Assembly: GCF_002019795.1 (NCBI RefSeq)
Contig: NZ_KV917381.1
Location: forward strand, 1,981,210 to 2,045,209
Reading direction: 5' to 3'
Source: Bacillus alkalicellulosilyticus
GTDB lineage: Bacteria > Bacillota > Bacilli > Bacillales > Bacillaceae_F
Length of the DNA: 64,000 nt
The translations under genes were made by a program, and so were the position numbers. Positions 8,272-15,922 of the stretch are shown one piece after another (position 1 is the stretch's first letter; each line of letters starts with the position of its first letter). The notes under the pieces are model-generated. The model saw only the letters and a list, made by a program, of their open reading frames with translations. It made no database searches and was not told the DNA's origin.

Positions 8272-8484
8272 GTGGATAAAGAGCAAATTTTAGCCGTATT
8301 AAAAGAAAAGGGCTTAACAGATATTATTGAATTGATTGAAGATGCTGAAGCTGGTCACTTAACAGAGTTAGAGCTCGTTGAAAGGCTAGGGCTTGTTCAT
8401 GGTGAAGAATTAAATAAAGACGTTTTATCTTTGCTACAAGAGCTAGGTGTTGAAATTATATATGTGGCTGAAGATGACGAATAG
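8272..8484 (+). CDS. Small acidic protein, faintly like sigma-70 region 1.1
   Basis: A 70-residue acidic protein beginning with GTG at 8272, well placed behind GGAGGTGA. The ends LLQELGVEIIYVAEDDE and the helix ILAVLKEKGL recall the small region-1.1 fold of primary sigma factors (which often ends in LxxLGIEVV). This is a weak visual similarity. It lies between the CvfC-like gene and ydbS, 17 bp before the latter. No function is assigned. Confidence 0.7.
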   Translation: MDKEQILAVLKEKGLTDIIELIEDAEAGHLTELELVERLGLVHGEELNKDVLSLLQELGVEIIYVAEDDE

Positions 8485-8501
8485 AAAGGGAGAGAAGTGT
8501 A

Positions 8502-8981
8502 GTGCGTCCTGCTCCTTCAGAACAGATTTCAAAGAAAGCACTCCCGGTGTGGAGAATTAAAGCAAGTATCGATGCGTTATTTTTCGCTCTATTTCCGATT
8601 GGGTATGGGGTTGTGCTTTATTTTTTCTCATTACCTGTATGGATACTTTGGGTACTAATTATAGGCTTTATCATTCAAAGCATCATTAATATTGTTGTGA
8701 TTCCTCAAGTTCGCTGGAAACGTTGGCGCTACAATGTTCATGAACATGAAATTGATTTGCAACGTGGTGTATTTGTCATTCGTCGCACATTGGTTCCGAT
8801 GATCCGGGTCCAACATGTTGATACAGAACATGGTCCGATATTACGAAAATATGGACTCGCAACAGTGACCATTTCCACAGCAGCAACAGTTCATCGGATT
8901 CCGGCCCTTACATTTGAAAAGGCTGATGAACTTCGTGATATCATTTCATCCTTAGCAATGGTGGCTAACGAAGATGAATGA
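8502..8981 (+). CDS. ydbS: YdbS-like bPH2-domain membrane protein
   Basis: A 159-residue protein with a GTG start behind AAGGGAGAG. Two membrane segments (residues about 25-65) precede a bacterial PH domain (DUF304/bPH2), with the typical YNVHEHEIDLQRGVFVIRRT strand pair and the signature MIRVQHVDTEHGP. Its last codons overlap ydbT by 8 bp, implying translational coupling. In B. subtilis the ydbST pair is under sigma-W control and gives resistance to antimicrobial compounds; a similar role here is inference. Confidence 0.87.
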   Translation: MRPAPSEQISKKALPVWRIKASIDALFFALFPIGYGVVLYFFSLPVWILWVLIIGFIIQSIINIVVIPQVRWKRWRYNVHEHEIDLQRGVFVIRRTLVPMIRVQHVDTEHGPILRKYGLATVTISTAATVHRIPALTFEKADELRDIISSLAMVANEDE

Positions 8982-10425
8982 ATGGAAGAGATTACATAGT
9001 GCAACGATAGTATTGTCTTTTTTATCAACGTTTAAAGGATTTATCTTTCCAATTATTATTAGTGTTTTCATTGGTGGATTCCGAACGACTTCGATTTTTA
9101 ATATATACACGATAGCTGGTGTGTCCTTATTGTTTTCATTTCTTTATGGCCTATTTTATTGGCTTACGTTTCGTTACACTCTATACGAAGGAGAGTTAAC
9201 AACGAAAAAGGGGATTTTTGTAAAAAAGACACGCTACATACGGCAAGAACGAGTCCAAAGCATTGATGTTACTGCAGGTGTCCTGCAGCGGATTTTTGGG
9301 TTAGTTAAAGTGAAAATTGAGACAGCGGGAGGAGGGGCAGAACCTGAACTTGAACTGCTGGCTGTTACAAAAAAAGAAGCCGCTGAATTACGAGAGGCAT
9401 TATTACAACGAACATCTAATGAACTAGAAAATGATGAAGTCGAGCAAATTGAAGAAAAGAAATCCGAAAAAACAACGTGGAAGCTTCCGTTTTCAGACCT
9501 TGTAATTGCTGCAGCCACCTCAAGTAGTGTTGGGATTGTGTTATCTGCTTTACTAGCCATCTTTTCACAGATAGAAGTACTTATCCCAGAAACACTGTAC
9601 AATCGATCGGTGGAATATATCTTTGATACATCTGTTTTCTATTTAATTCTATCCTTAGCGTTTTTATTTGTATTGGCTTGGTTGATATCAATTGGATTGA
9701 TGGTCATTAAATACGCTAATTTTACAATTACGAAAGAAGACAATGATATTATCATTGAACGTGGCTTACTAGAAAAGAGACAATTGACGTTAAATGTGAA
9801 TCGGATTACAGCTGTCCGTATTGTTAGTAGCCCACTGAGACAACCTTTTGGATTCCGAACCATTTTCGTCGAAAGCAAAGGTGGAGGTTCAAGTGACGAA
9901 CAATTTTCAACAGTCCTTATCCCTTTGTTGCATCAAAAACAACTAAGGTCGGTCATGCAACACCTTATTCCTACATACGACGTATCCCTGGATATCAATC
10001 CAATTCCAAAGAGAGCAGCTCTACGGTATTTATTACGAATCGGTTTACTTCCAACGATTATCATATCAGTGTTGACTTATTTTACCTCCTTTGGTAAATA
10101 TGGATTTTTTCTGCTTCCGTTAGTAATTGGGTTAGGGTATTGGCAATACAAAGACGCGGGTGTTGGATATGATCAACAATCGATTTACTTCCGTTTTCGC
10201 TCAATCAACCAAACGTTGGTTATCGTTCATAAAAAACGAATTGAAGCCGCTGATGTTCACCAATCGGTTATTCAACGTTATCGGAGACTTGCGTCGATTG
10301 ATATTTCGGTGTTATCAAGCATTATTGGAAAAACATTTTCAGTTGTCGATGTAAGTGAGAAGGAAAGTAAAGCATTCTTACAATGGTATACGTATGAAAA
10401 AAAAGAGAGCAATAAAACTAGCTAA
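8974..10425 (+). CDS. ydbT: YdbT-like bPH2-domain membrane protein
   Basis: A 483-residue protein with three PH-like DUF304 units, each led by a pair of membrane segments. Diagnostic stretches are YIRQERVQSIDVTAGVLQRIFG in unit one, LNVNRITAVRIVSSPLRQPFG in unit two and VHKKRIEAADVHQSVIQRYR in unit three. A charged linker (residues 147-165) separates the first two. It overlaps ydbS (ATGAATGA) and ends before a strong terminator, so ydbST is one unit. Confidence 0.87.
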   Translation: MNEWKRLHSATIVLSFLSTFKGFIFPIIISVFIGGFRTTSIFNIYTIAGVSLLFSFLYGLFYWLTFRYTLYEGELTTKKGIFVKKTRYIRQERVQSIDVTAGVLQRIFGLVKVKIETAGGGAEPELELLAVTKKEAAELREALLQRTSNELENDEVEQIEEKKSEKTTWKLPFSDLVIAAATSSSVGIVLSALLAIFSQIEVLIPETLYNRSVEYIFDTSVFYLILSLAFLFVLAWLISIGLMVIKYANFTITKEDNDIIIERGLLEKRQLTLNVNRITAVRIVSSPLRQPFGFRTIFVESKGGGSSDEQFSTVLIPLLHQKQLRSVMQHLIPTYDVSLDINPIPKRAALRYLLRIGLLPTIIISVLTYFTSFGKYGFFLLPLVIGLGYWQYKDAGVGYDQQSIYFRFRSINQTLVIVHKKRIEAADVHQSVIQRYRRLASIDISVLSSIIGKTFSVVDVSEKESKAFLQWYTYEKKESNKTS

Positions 10426-10451
10426 ACCATTTGCAATGGTTTCACTCGCCA

Positions 10452-10488
10452 TAAAGCCCGTTGTGAGAAACACTCACAACGGGCTTTA
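10452..10488. terminator. Bidirectional terminator after ydbT
   Basis: A 16-bp perfect stem, TAAAGCCCGTTGTGAG against CTCACAACGGGCTTTA, with a 5-base loop. Its core CCCGTTGTGAG recurs in the terminator at 58496. Confidence 0.85.
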
Positions 10489-10511
10489 CACATGGTGGTT
10501 TTTCCACATAC

Positions 10512-11267
10512 TTATCTGTCTCTTGAAAATTCGTTGGTATACATAATAATAGAACGCTTACCAGACTCTGTTGTAAATTCAAAGCGGTCATAAATAACAT
10601 CTTGATGGGCATTGACGACTTTTCGTTCATAGTGGTGTTGTACACTAACAACTTGTTCCTTTGTTTGATATGTAATAAAGTTTACTCCCACTATCGCTAA
10701 GCTTTCTTGGAGCGGATGATTTGTAAAAGAATTATGGCAATAAACGATATTATCATGAGTCAGTTCAAACGTTCCAAGTGCTTTTTCAAGTGTATCAAGT
10801 GCCGGTTTTTCAAGTTCTTGAAGTAATAAAGAATAAGGATGATTATTACTGGTTTTGACAACAGCTTCTTTAAGTGGTTCGGATTGAACTGAATTTAAGT
10901 ACGATTTTAATTCGTCAATTCCAGTAACGTTACTGGGCTGTTTCTTGTTACAGTTTTCAATTTCTTTTTCAATCGCTTTTACCAAAGAATCTTGGTAGGA
11001 CTGACAAGGTGTTTTTGTTAATTTTTCAATTTTACCTGAGTGGATTTCAATTACATCTCCATCTTGATAGACTGGGGGTGTAAGCTTGAATTCTAACGAA
11101 CTTGTTTGAGCTGGTAGCTGTTTCACACCAACGATTTTAACTAGTCCTCTCCAAGGCTTTCTAGGCTGAACAATGACATCTACTAACTCTGCATAATAAA
11201 CACCTGATTGGTGTTCTTGAACAATAATCTGTTTTCCGATCAGTGATTGTGCTTCTTTTCGGTCCAT
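10512..11267 (-). CDS. DUF2777-like protein
   Basis: A 251-residue cytosolic protein. The N-terminal SLIGKQIIVQEHQSGVYYAE and the PRKPWRGLVKIVG segment form a small beta domain seen in the DUF2777 family of Bacillus; the C-terminal half is mixed alpha/beta. No catalytic motif, signal peptide or membrane helix is visible. GAGAGGG lies upstream of the ATG, and a good sigma-A promoter lies about 80 bp further up. It is a single gene between two terminators. Family assignment is from memory of the pattern and is moderate. Confidence 0.7.
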   Translation of the reverse strand: MDRKEAQSLIGKQIIVQEHQSGVYYAELVDVIVQPRKPWRGLVKIVGVKQLPAQTSSLEFKLTPPVYQDGDVIEIHSGKIEKLTKTPCQSYQDSLVKAIEKEIENCNKKQPSNVTGIDELKSYLNSVQSEPLKEAVVKTSNNHPYSLLLQELEKPALDTLEKALGTFELTHDNIVYCHNSFTNHPLQESLAIVGVNFITYQTKEQVVSVQHHYERKVVNAHQDVIYDRFEFTTESGKRSIIMYTNEFSRDR

Positions 11268-11346
11268 GAAAACCCTCTCTTTTACTCTAGTAATGTATAG
11301 TCATCTCTAATTTGTCTAACATAATTTTTTTCTTTCTGTTAATACT

Positions 11347-11376
11347 ATTATAGTCATTTCTACTATTTTTCCGCAA
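11347..11376 (-). promoter_or_regulatory. Sigma-A promoter for the DUF2777-like gene
   Basis: On the minus strand, TTGCGG (11376-11371) and TATAAT (11352-11347) are 18 bases apart. Confidence 0.5.
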
Positions 11377-11580
11377 GTACCTGAAACTGGATATTCTCCA
11401 AAAAGTTTTCTGAATCTTTTATTGTTTTACATCGAAATAAAAGAGGGTGCCTTAAAAAGCAGGAGATCTGACTAGTCATGACGAATTGTTAGAGTAACTG
11501 GAATACATCCGAAGAGCTCCAGGACTTTACTTTTTCACCAACACTATATTTTGTATGAAATTAGGGGAGGCGTTTTTTAC

Positions 11581-12165
11581 ATGTATGATTTAAAAGAAAA
11601 GGAAATGATTTTTGTGTTTACGGGTCCAGATGGCTCAGGTCGGAAAACAGTTGCTCGATTAGTTGGCGACACATTACATATGCAAGGAGTTATCTCTTCT
11701 ACAACAAGAGCAAAGCGCTCGTATGAAACAGAAGATGTTGATTACCATTATTTATCGAGAGAAGACTTTATGAAAGCTGAAGAAAACAATGAGTTTATTG
11801 AAAAAGTTGAAATAAATGGTCATTTATATGGGATTAAGGAATCGGAAGTAGCTGAAAAGTTTGAGAAAAACGGCTGTATTTATTTAGTATCTAATAAAGA
11901 AGGTGCGGATATTCTTAAAGGGCTTTATGGGGATAAGGTCATTCGTTTATTTTTGTATGCTGACCGCGATACGGTAATCCAGCGTCAAAGAGAACGTGGT
12001 GACGCAGAAGATGTCATTGATGCTCATATGAGTCACTATGATGAAGAATTAGAATATAAAACCGAATGTGAACATGCATTTGAAAATTATGAGCTAGCTC
12101 ATACCGTTTTTGAAGTGACAAATAAAATAGAAAAATATTTAACTGGTGTTTTAAAAGCTAAATAA
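11581..12165 (+). CDS. Guanylate kinase-like protein (paralogue of GMP kinase)
   Basis: A 194-residue P-loop kinase of the guanylate kinase family. The Walker A is GPDGSGRKT, where canonical Gmk has GPSGVGKGT, so the lysine slot is displaced. The GMP-binding segment SSTTRAKRSYETEDVDYHYL and the FIEKVEINGHLYGI region are conserved, as is the lid region YADRDTVIQRQRERGD. The ATG follows AGGGGAGG by ten bases. It stands alone and is not in the usual yloC-gmk-rpoZ context, so it is probably a second copy with a diverged role. Whether it phosphorylates GMP is uncertain. Confidence 0.8.
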   Translation: MYDLKEKEMIFVFTGPDGSGRKTVARLVGDTLHMQGVISSTTRAKRSYETEDVDYHYLSREDFMKAEENNEFIEKVEINGHLYGIKESEVAEKFEKNGCIYLVSNKEGADILKGLYGDKVIRLFLYADRDTVIQRQRERGDAEDVIDAHMSHYDEELEYKTECEHAFENYELAHTVFEVTNKIEKYLTGVLKAK

Positions 12166-12166
12166 C

Positions 12167-12218
12167 AAAAAAAGCTTGTTCGTTTGTCTATATAGGTAGA
12201 CAAACGGCAAGCTTTTTT
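12167..12218 (+). terminator. Terminator after the guanylate kinase-like gene
   Basis: AAAAAAGCTTG pairs with CAAGCTTTTTT and an inner CGTTTGTCTA pairs with TAGACAAACG, ending in a T tract. Confidence 0.88.
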
Positions 12219-12263
12219 GATTAGGTAAGATTAAGATAGAAATTTATGTGGTTAGACAGAAAA

Positions 12264-12348
12264 GAGCAAGGGCTTCGCACACTGCGCGTGTTTTACAAGA
12301 AAGGCACTTGTAAAACTCTTTAAAAAAGGCAGTGGCTACGCTCCTTGC
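12264..12348. other. Composite stem-loop element in the gap before the TelA operon
   Basis: Three nested pairings: AGCAAGG with CCTTGCT, CACTGC with GCAGTG, and GTTTTACAAG with CTTGTAAAAC around a 6-base loop. The whole forms an 85-base hairpin with one internal loop. It lies between two terminators and belongs to neither gene. It could be a small RNA, a repeat element or a 3' processing structure. Confidence 0.5.
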
Positions 12349-12352
12349 TTCT

Positions 12353-12377
12353 AAAAAAGCGACTTTGTCGCTTTTTT
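12353..12377 (-). terminator. Terminator of the TelA operon
   Basis: AAAAAAGCGAC/GTCGCTTTTTT with a TTT loop. It works in both directions, and the minus-strand stop codon at 12376 lies in its outer arm. Confidence 0.85.
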
Positions 12378-13293
12378 ATTTATTTGTATACCGTATTTCG
12401 TTTAACTTTAGTAGGTGGTTCATTCGTTCGATTCTATTTTTTTCCAATATTTCTGTTAATCGAATAATTGTCAATTCCATTTTTGATAATGCGATAAAAA
12501 TGTTTTCCTTTTGTTGTAGTTGGTTTTCCTTCGACAAGGATAGATACGTGTGAAGTAAGTTAGGGATATCCTCACGAAACATTCGTTTGACTGTATACCG
12601 ATCTTCAATATCGAGTAATTCAAACTGCGGAATCAGTTTATCAGTATGCTTAAAGATTTGATTTAAACGATTTTCAAGTATTGGGTCAAGTGTAATCGAA
12701 TTTTTGTGTTGCAAAAACCGCTTTGTTTCCATAAGAAGAAGCTTGACTTCTTCATTTTTTTTCAAATCCACTTCTCGAGAAGATGAAGTGGGTGGAACTG
12801 GAGAAAGTGGAGCTTTATTATGGGTGACAAGCTGCCCTAGTAGTGCATCGTCTAGCATGTCAATTTTATAAAATATCGCTTGCATATAGGGAGACTTACG
12901 CACATTACGGACATACGTACGTCGGTTTTGAATGTAATGAACTGTTGAATCCACACATTTTCCTACTCCATCAACAGCTTTAAAATATTTGCGGAAGCAT
13001 TCAATATAAATCCGTTTTTTGACGGGTGCATGACTTTGATGTAAATCCTGCATTTGCACTAAGATTTTTTTCTTTTTTATTTTAATCGTTATTTTAAAGT
13101 TAATCGATTTTTTATTAATGGTTCGATTCGATTGATATTTGCTAGATTGTTCAATCAACTTATCTAGTATTCTTTCTGTTTCTTGAATTAACTGAAGAGA
13201 CGCGGGCTCTGATAAAATGTCATCATCAACAGTGCGCATGCGGTCGGGCAGAAAGCTTTGGAGCCATGGCATGTCAATAAAATCTTTGAACAT
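12376..13293 (-). CDS. XpaC-like protein downstream of TelA
   Basis: A 305-residue basic, mostly helical soluble protein. The region from about residue 185 to the end resembles the 5-bromo-4-chloroindolyl phosphate hydrolysis (XpaC) family (LLMETKRFLQ, IEDRYTVKRMFREDIPNLLHTYLSL). It starts 30 bp after the TelA gene behind AAGGAGAG, and XpaC-like proteins are regular partners of TelA. The first half, including KKKKILVQMQDLHQSH, is not recognised. It is likely an accessory factor of the TelA envelope-stress unit; the function is unknown. Confidence 0.65.
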   Translation of the reverse strand: MFKDFIDMPWLQSFLPDRMRTVDDDILSEPASLQLIQETERILDKLIEQSSKYQSNRTINKKSINFKITIKIKKKKILVQMQDLHQSHAPVKKRIYIECFRKYFKAVDGVGKCVDSTVHYIQNRRTYVRNVRKSPYMQAIFYKIDMLDDALLGQLVTHNKAPLSPVPPTSSSREVDLKKNEEVKLLLMETKRFLQHKNSITLDPILENRLNQIFKHTDKLIPQFELLDIEDRYTVKRMFREDIPNLLHTYLSLSKENQLQQKENIFIALSKMELTIIRLTEILEKNRIERMNHLLKLNEIRYTNK

Positions 13294-13322
13294 TGATAAG
13301 ACTCTCCTTTGTGAGAGGTGGA

Positions 13323-14318
13323 TTATTGACCAATTAGTTTTGTTTTCATTTGTTTATTTAAGTCATCCATCTCAGCAATAAATTTCTTTCCACTCGCAAT
13401 AATACGTTCATTCGATTGTTCTGTTAATTGTATCGCAGAAAACACATCATCATACGCTTTTTTAAACGTATCAATGGCAATTGCTGGTTCTTCCAATGTT
13501 TTTAACGTTTGTTCTGTATTTTCTTTTAGCAATTGAGCATTTGACAACAACATCGATTCGGTAGCTTGGTTTACGTTTTGGACTGCGTTAATGACCTTGC
13601 GTTGATTTCCAAGCGCTAACTGTATCGATGCCGTTACTGTAATGATGTTTTTGGTCATGGTAATTGCGTTGAATATCGCTTCTTTTAGCTTATCGTTATT
13701 TTCAATAATAATATCAACAGAGGCAATCGATTGCTGTAGCACCATAATCGCCTGGGACATGTTTTTAACTCGGGAGATGACTTTTTGTTGACCTTTTTGA
13801 AGTGCATTAATGTTGTCTTTATTGTCCTCATTCGTCAACTCTTCTTCTAACATAGAATTCAATTGTTTTCCTGTGTCAATTTGTCCCTCTAAGCCTACAA
13901 TTCGCTCTCTTGCGACAACACGAAGTTGTTCAAGCATAATCGTATCTTCTTGTAGTTTATCTTTGCCACTCAACAAACCTTCAATAATCTGGTCAACTTG
14001 GGCTTCAACGGTCTGGTATTTCTTCGCAAACTGTTCAATAGGGCTACGACGAAATAATTTGTTCATCATCTTTTGCCAAGAATTCTCTTGTAGATAGGAA
14101 GGTTCTAGCTCAGAAACAATTTCTTTAAGCTGATGAAGTTGGGTAGGGAGCTGATTATCCTGCTGTGCCATCATTTCTTTAACGGGTCTTTTTAACGCTT
14201 CTAGCGATTCTCCAGCTTCCTTTTGTTCTTTTTCTCCAAGACCACCAAGTGTCTCTAAAATTTTATCTATATCTTTATTGTCCTTGTACTCGGTGATTAG
14301 CTTTGTGTATTCACTCAT
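13323..14318 (-). CDS. TelA family (toxic anion/tellurite resistance) protein
   Basis: A 331-residue, entirely helical TelA/KlaA/YceH family protein. RRSPIEQFAKKYQTVEAQVDQI and the KQLNSMLEEELTN and ALGNQRKVINAVQNVNQATESML stretches are typical of the family. The ATG at 14318 is chosen because GGAGGAG lies seven bases upstream; a TTG five codons earlier overlaps that site. It is first of two genes. TelA relatives are linked to tellurite, colicin and cell-envelope stress; the mechanism is not known. Confidence 0.87.
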   Translation of the reverse strand: MSEYTKLITEYKDNKDIDKILETLGGLGEKEQKEAGESLEALKRPVKEMMAQQDNQLPTQLHQLKEIVSELEPSYLQENSWQKMMNKLFRRSPIEQFAKKYQTVEAQVDQIIEGLLSGKDKLQEDTIMLEQLRVVARERIVGLEGQIDTGKQLNSMLEEELTNEDNKDNINALQKGQQKVISRVKNMSQAIMVLQQSIASVDIIIENNDKLKEAIFNAITMTKNIITVTASIQLALGNQRKVINAVQNVNQATESMLLSNAQLLKENTEQTLKTLEEPAIAIDTFKKAYDDVFSAIQLTEQSNERIIASGKKFIAEMDDLNKQMKTKLIGQ

Positions 14319-14402
14319 TTTTTTCTCCTCCAACGGTTCAGATTCTCATACTTATATGTACGTTTATTTCTTGTGTCCGTTTCATATGTTGTTATGGTAC
14401 AA

Positions 14403-14432
14403 ATTATACCAATGTTCACTCTCCATAGACAA
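14403..14432 (-). promoter_or_regulatory. Promoter for the TelA operon
   Basis: Minus strand: TTGTCT (14432-14427), 18-base spacer, TATAAT (14408-14403). Confidence 0.5.
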
Positions 14433-14503
14433 GTTATCCTTTATGTCTTACGATGCATTCCGTGATAAAATAAAGCGAGTCCTACAGAAATAAGGTGAAT
14501 AGT

Positions 14504-15286
14504 ATGTGTTTAATCAACTTTTCGTTTGAGAGGCATCCTACATATCAATTGGTGGTGGCGGCAAATCGTGATGAATTTTATGATAGAGCTACTGCACCAG
14601 CAGCATATTGGAATGACGCTCCTCACATCCTAGCAGGAAAAGATTTAGTGTCACATGGGACATGGCTTGGGGTGACGAAGAAAGGTCGCTTTGCGGCTTT
14701 AACAAACTACCGAGACCAAGTCACAATAGAAAATCCAAAATCACGTGGGAAGCTAGTCTCTAATTTTTTGAACTCTTCCTTCAGTGCCAAAGAGTATGGC
14801 ATTCTTATAGAAGAAACGAAAACACAATATCAAGGATTTAATCTACTTTTATGGGATGGTCGGGAGTTTTTTTATCATTCCAATCGAAGTGAAAAGTTTC
14901 AAAAGCTCATTCCCGGAACTTACAGTTTCAGTAATGCGTTATTACATTCAGATTGGCCAAAGGTGAGAAAAGGAAAAACCCTACTTGAAACGTGTAATGA
15001 AAAAACAGGTGATGACCTTTTTGAATGCTTACTTGGTGGATTATCAGACCATGTCGTGGCAGAAGACCATTTACTTCCTGACACAGGGGTTGGCATTGAG
15101 ATGGAACGCTGGCTATCTTCAATGTTTATCAATAAAGGAAATTATGGTACTCGGTCCTCAACAATTATTACCTTCGATTATGAAGGAAAGGTTCATTTTT
15201 TTGAGAGAACTTATAATTTTTACGGTAAAAAGAAGAACGATGTCGATTATACGCTTAGGATACATAACAAGAAAAGGGGAATTTAG
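14504..15286 (+). CDS. NRDE/TANGO2 family protein
   Basis: A 260-residue protein of the NRDE (Ser/Thr-rich, TANGO2) family. The start MCLINF places cysteine at residue 2, as expected for this Ntn-hydrolase-like fold, and ANRDEFYDRAT contains the eponymous NRDE motif. Further conserved pieces are GGTWLG-like SHGTWLGVTKKGRFAALTNYR and a C-terminal RSSTIITFD. The ATG at 14504 follows AAGGTGA. A GTG 9 bases earlier is rejected because it would move the cysteine off position 2. It is followed at one base by a YqkE-type gene. The substrate is unknown. Confidence 0.87.
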   Translation: MCLINFSFERHPTYQLVVAANRDEFYDRATAPAAYWNDAPHILAGKDLVSHGTWLGVTKKGRFAALTNYRDQVTIENPKSRGKLVSNFLNSSFSAKEYGILIEETKTQYQGFNLLLWDGREFFYHSNRSEKFQKLIPGTYSFSNALLHSDWPKVRKGKTLLETCNEKTGDDLFECLLGGLSDHVVAEDHLLPDTGVGIEMERWLSSMFINKGNYGTRSSTIITFDYEGKVHFFERTYNFYGKKKNDVDYTLRIHNKKRGI

Positions 15287-15287
15287 A

Positions 15288-15518
15288 GTGAAAAAGCATA
15301 AAAAAGAGAACGATCAAAATTGGGAAATCAGGGGTAGAATTTCAGAAGATGTATTAGCAAAACTGAAAAAAACAGCAGAAGTAATGAAAAAACAAGAAGC
15401 TGAAACAGCGGAACAACAGAGATTACAACGAATTGAAGAACGGAAAGAAAAAGAAAAAAACAAATCGTTTGAAGAGTTATTGGAAGAAAGTGATCTTGAT
15501 TGGCAAAAATACAAATAA
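15288..15518 (+). CDS. yqkE: YqkE/DUF3886 family protein
   Basis: A 76-residue highly charged helical protein starting at GTG 15288, one base after the stop of the NRDE gene, behind AAAAGGGGA. The pattern VLAKLKKTAEVMKKQE, a long Glu/Lys/Arg helix, and the ending SFEELLEESDLDWQKYK are characteristic of Bacillus YqkE. Function unknown. Confidence 0.85.
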   Translation: MKKHKKENDQNWEIRGRISEDVLAKLKKTAEVMKKQEAETAEQQRLQRIEERKEKEKNKSFEELLEESDLDWQKYK

Positions 15519-15534
15519 AAACAGAAAAAGTGAA

Positions 15535-15568
15535 GCGTGCGGATTAATTCATTCCGCGCGCTTTTTTC
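15535..15568 (+). terminator. Terminator after yqkE
   Basis: GCGTGCGG pairs with CCGCGCGC (one wobble) across an 11-base loop, followed by TTTTTT. Confidence 0.75.
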
Positions 15569-15763
15569 ATCTCATTTTTGGATTGTAGAAAAAATTTATA
15601 CATGTATCATCAAAATAATGTGTAAAAATCAGTGGATATTTCGTGAAAGTATGATAAATAAAGCGCTTGTCATATATTTCTTGTAACCGTTATTTGCATA
15701 AAACTACATAAAAACTTATAAATATGAGTTAATTATATTTACTAAATATTATAAAAACCTTTG

Positions 15764-15778
15764 AAGAAAGCGTTTGCA
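15764..15778 (+). promoter_or_regulatory. Candidate cre (CcpA) site upstream of gltA
   Basis: AAGAAAGCGTTTGCA departs from the consensus WTGNAARCGNWWWCA at two positions. It lies about 25 bp upstream of the -35 element. CcpA control of gltAB is known in B. subtilis, so a site here is plausible; it is inferred. Confidence 0.4.
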
Positions 15779-15802
15779 ACCATATTTCCTTAAAGTTTCT
15801 GT

Positions 15803-15831
15803 TTGCCGTAATGTCAGAATAATGATATTAT
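15803..15831 (+). promoter_or_regulatory. gltA promoter
   Basis: TTGCCG (15803-15808), 17-base spacer, TATTAT (15826-15831). The expected transcription start is near 15838, giving an 85-base leader. Confidence 0.55.
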
Positions 15832-15841
15832 CATGTATATT

Positions 15842-15873
15842 AGATTAATCGCAAAAATATATTAGTTTAATCT
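15842..15873. promoter_or_regulatory. Inverted repeat in the gltA leader, possible operator
   Basis: AGATTAA (15842-15848) and TTAATCT (15867-15873) face each other just after the predicted transcription start. It could bind a regulator (TnrA, GltC or other) or form RNA structure. No gltC gene is next to gltA in this window. Confidence 0.35.
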
Positions 15874-15922
15874 CATATGTTGGCGGATTTAATTAACTTT
15901 TGTGGGGAGAGGTTGATGCTTG

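Noticed and set aside
14985-15518. Long plus-strand frame that overlaps NRDE and contains the yqkE frame
   Set aside because: Its first two thirds are out of frame inside the NRDE gene; the GTG at 15288 with its own ribosome site is the correct start.
15654-15672. Second cre-like site AAATAAAGCGCTTGTCA upstream of gltA
   Set aside because: The spacing between the halves is off by one base relative to the CcpA consensus.
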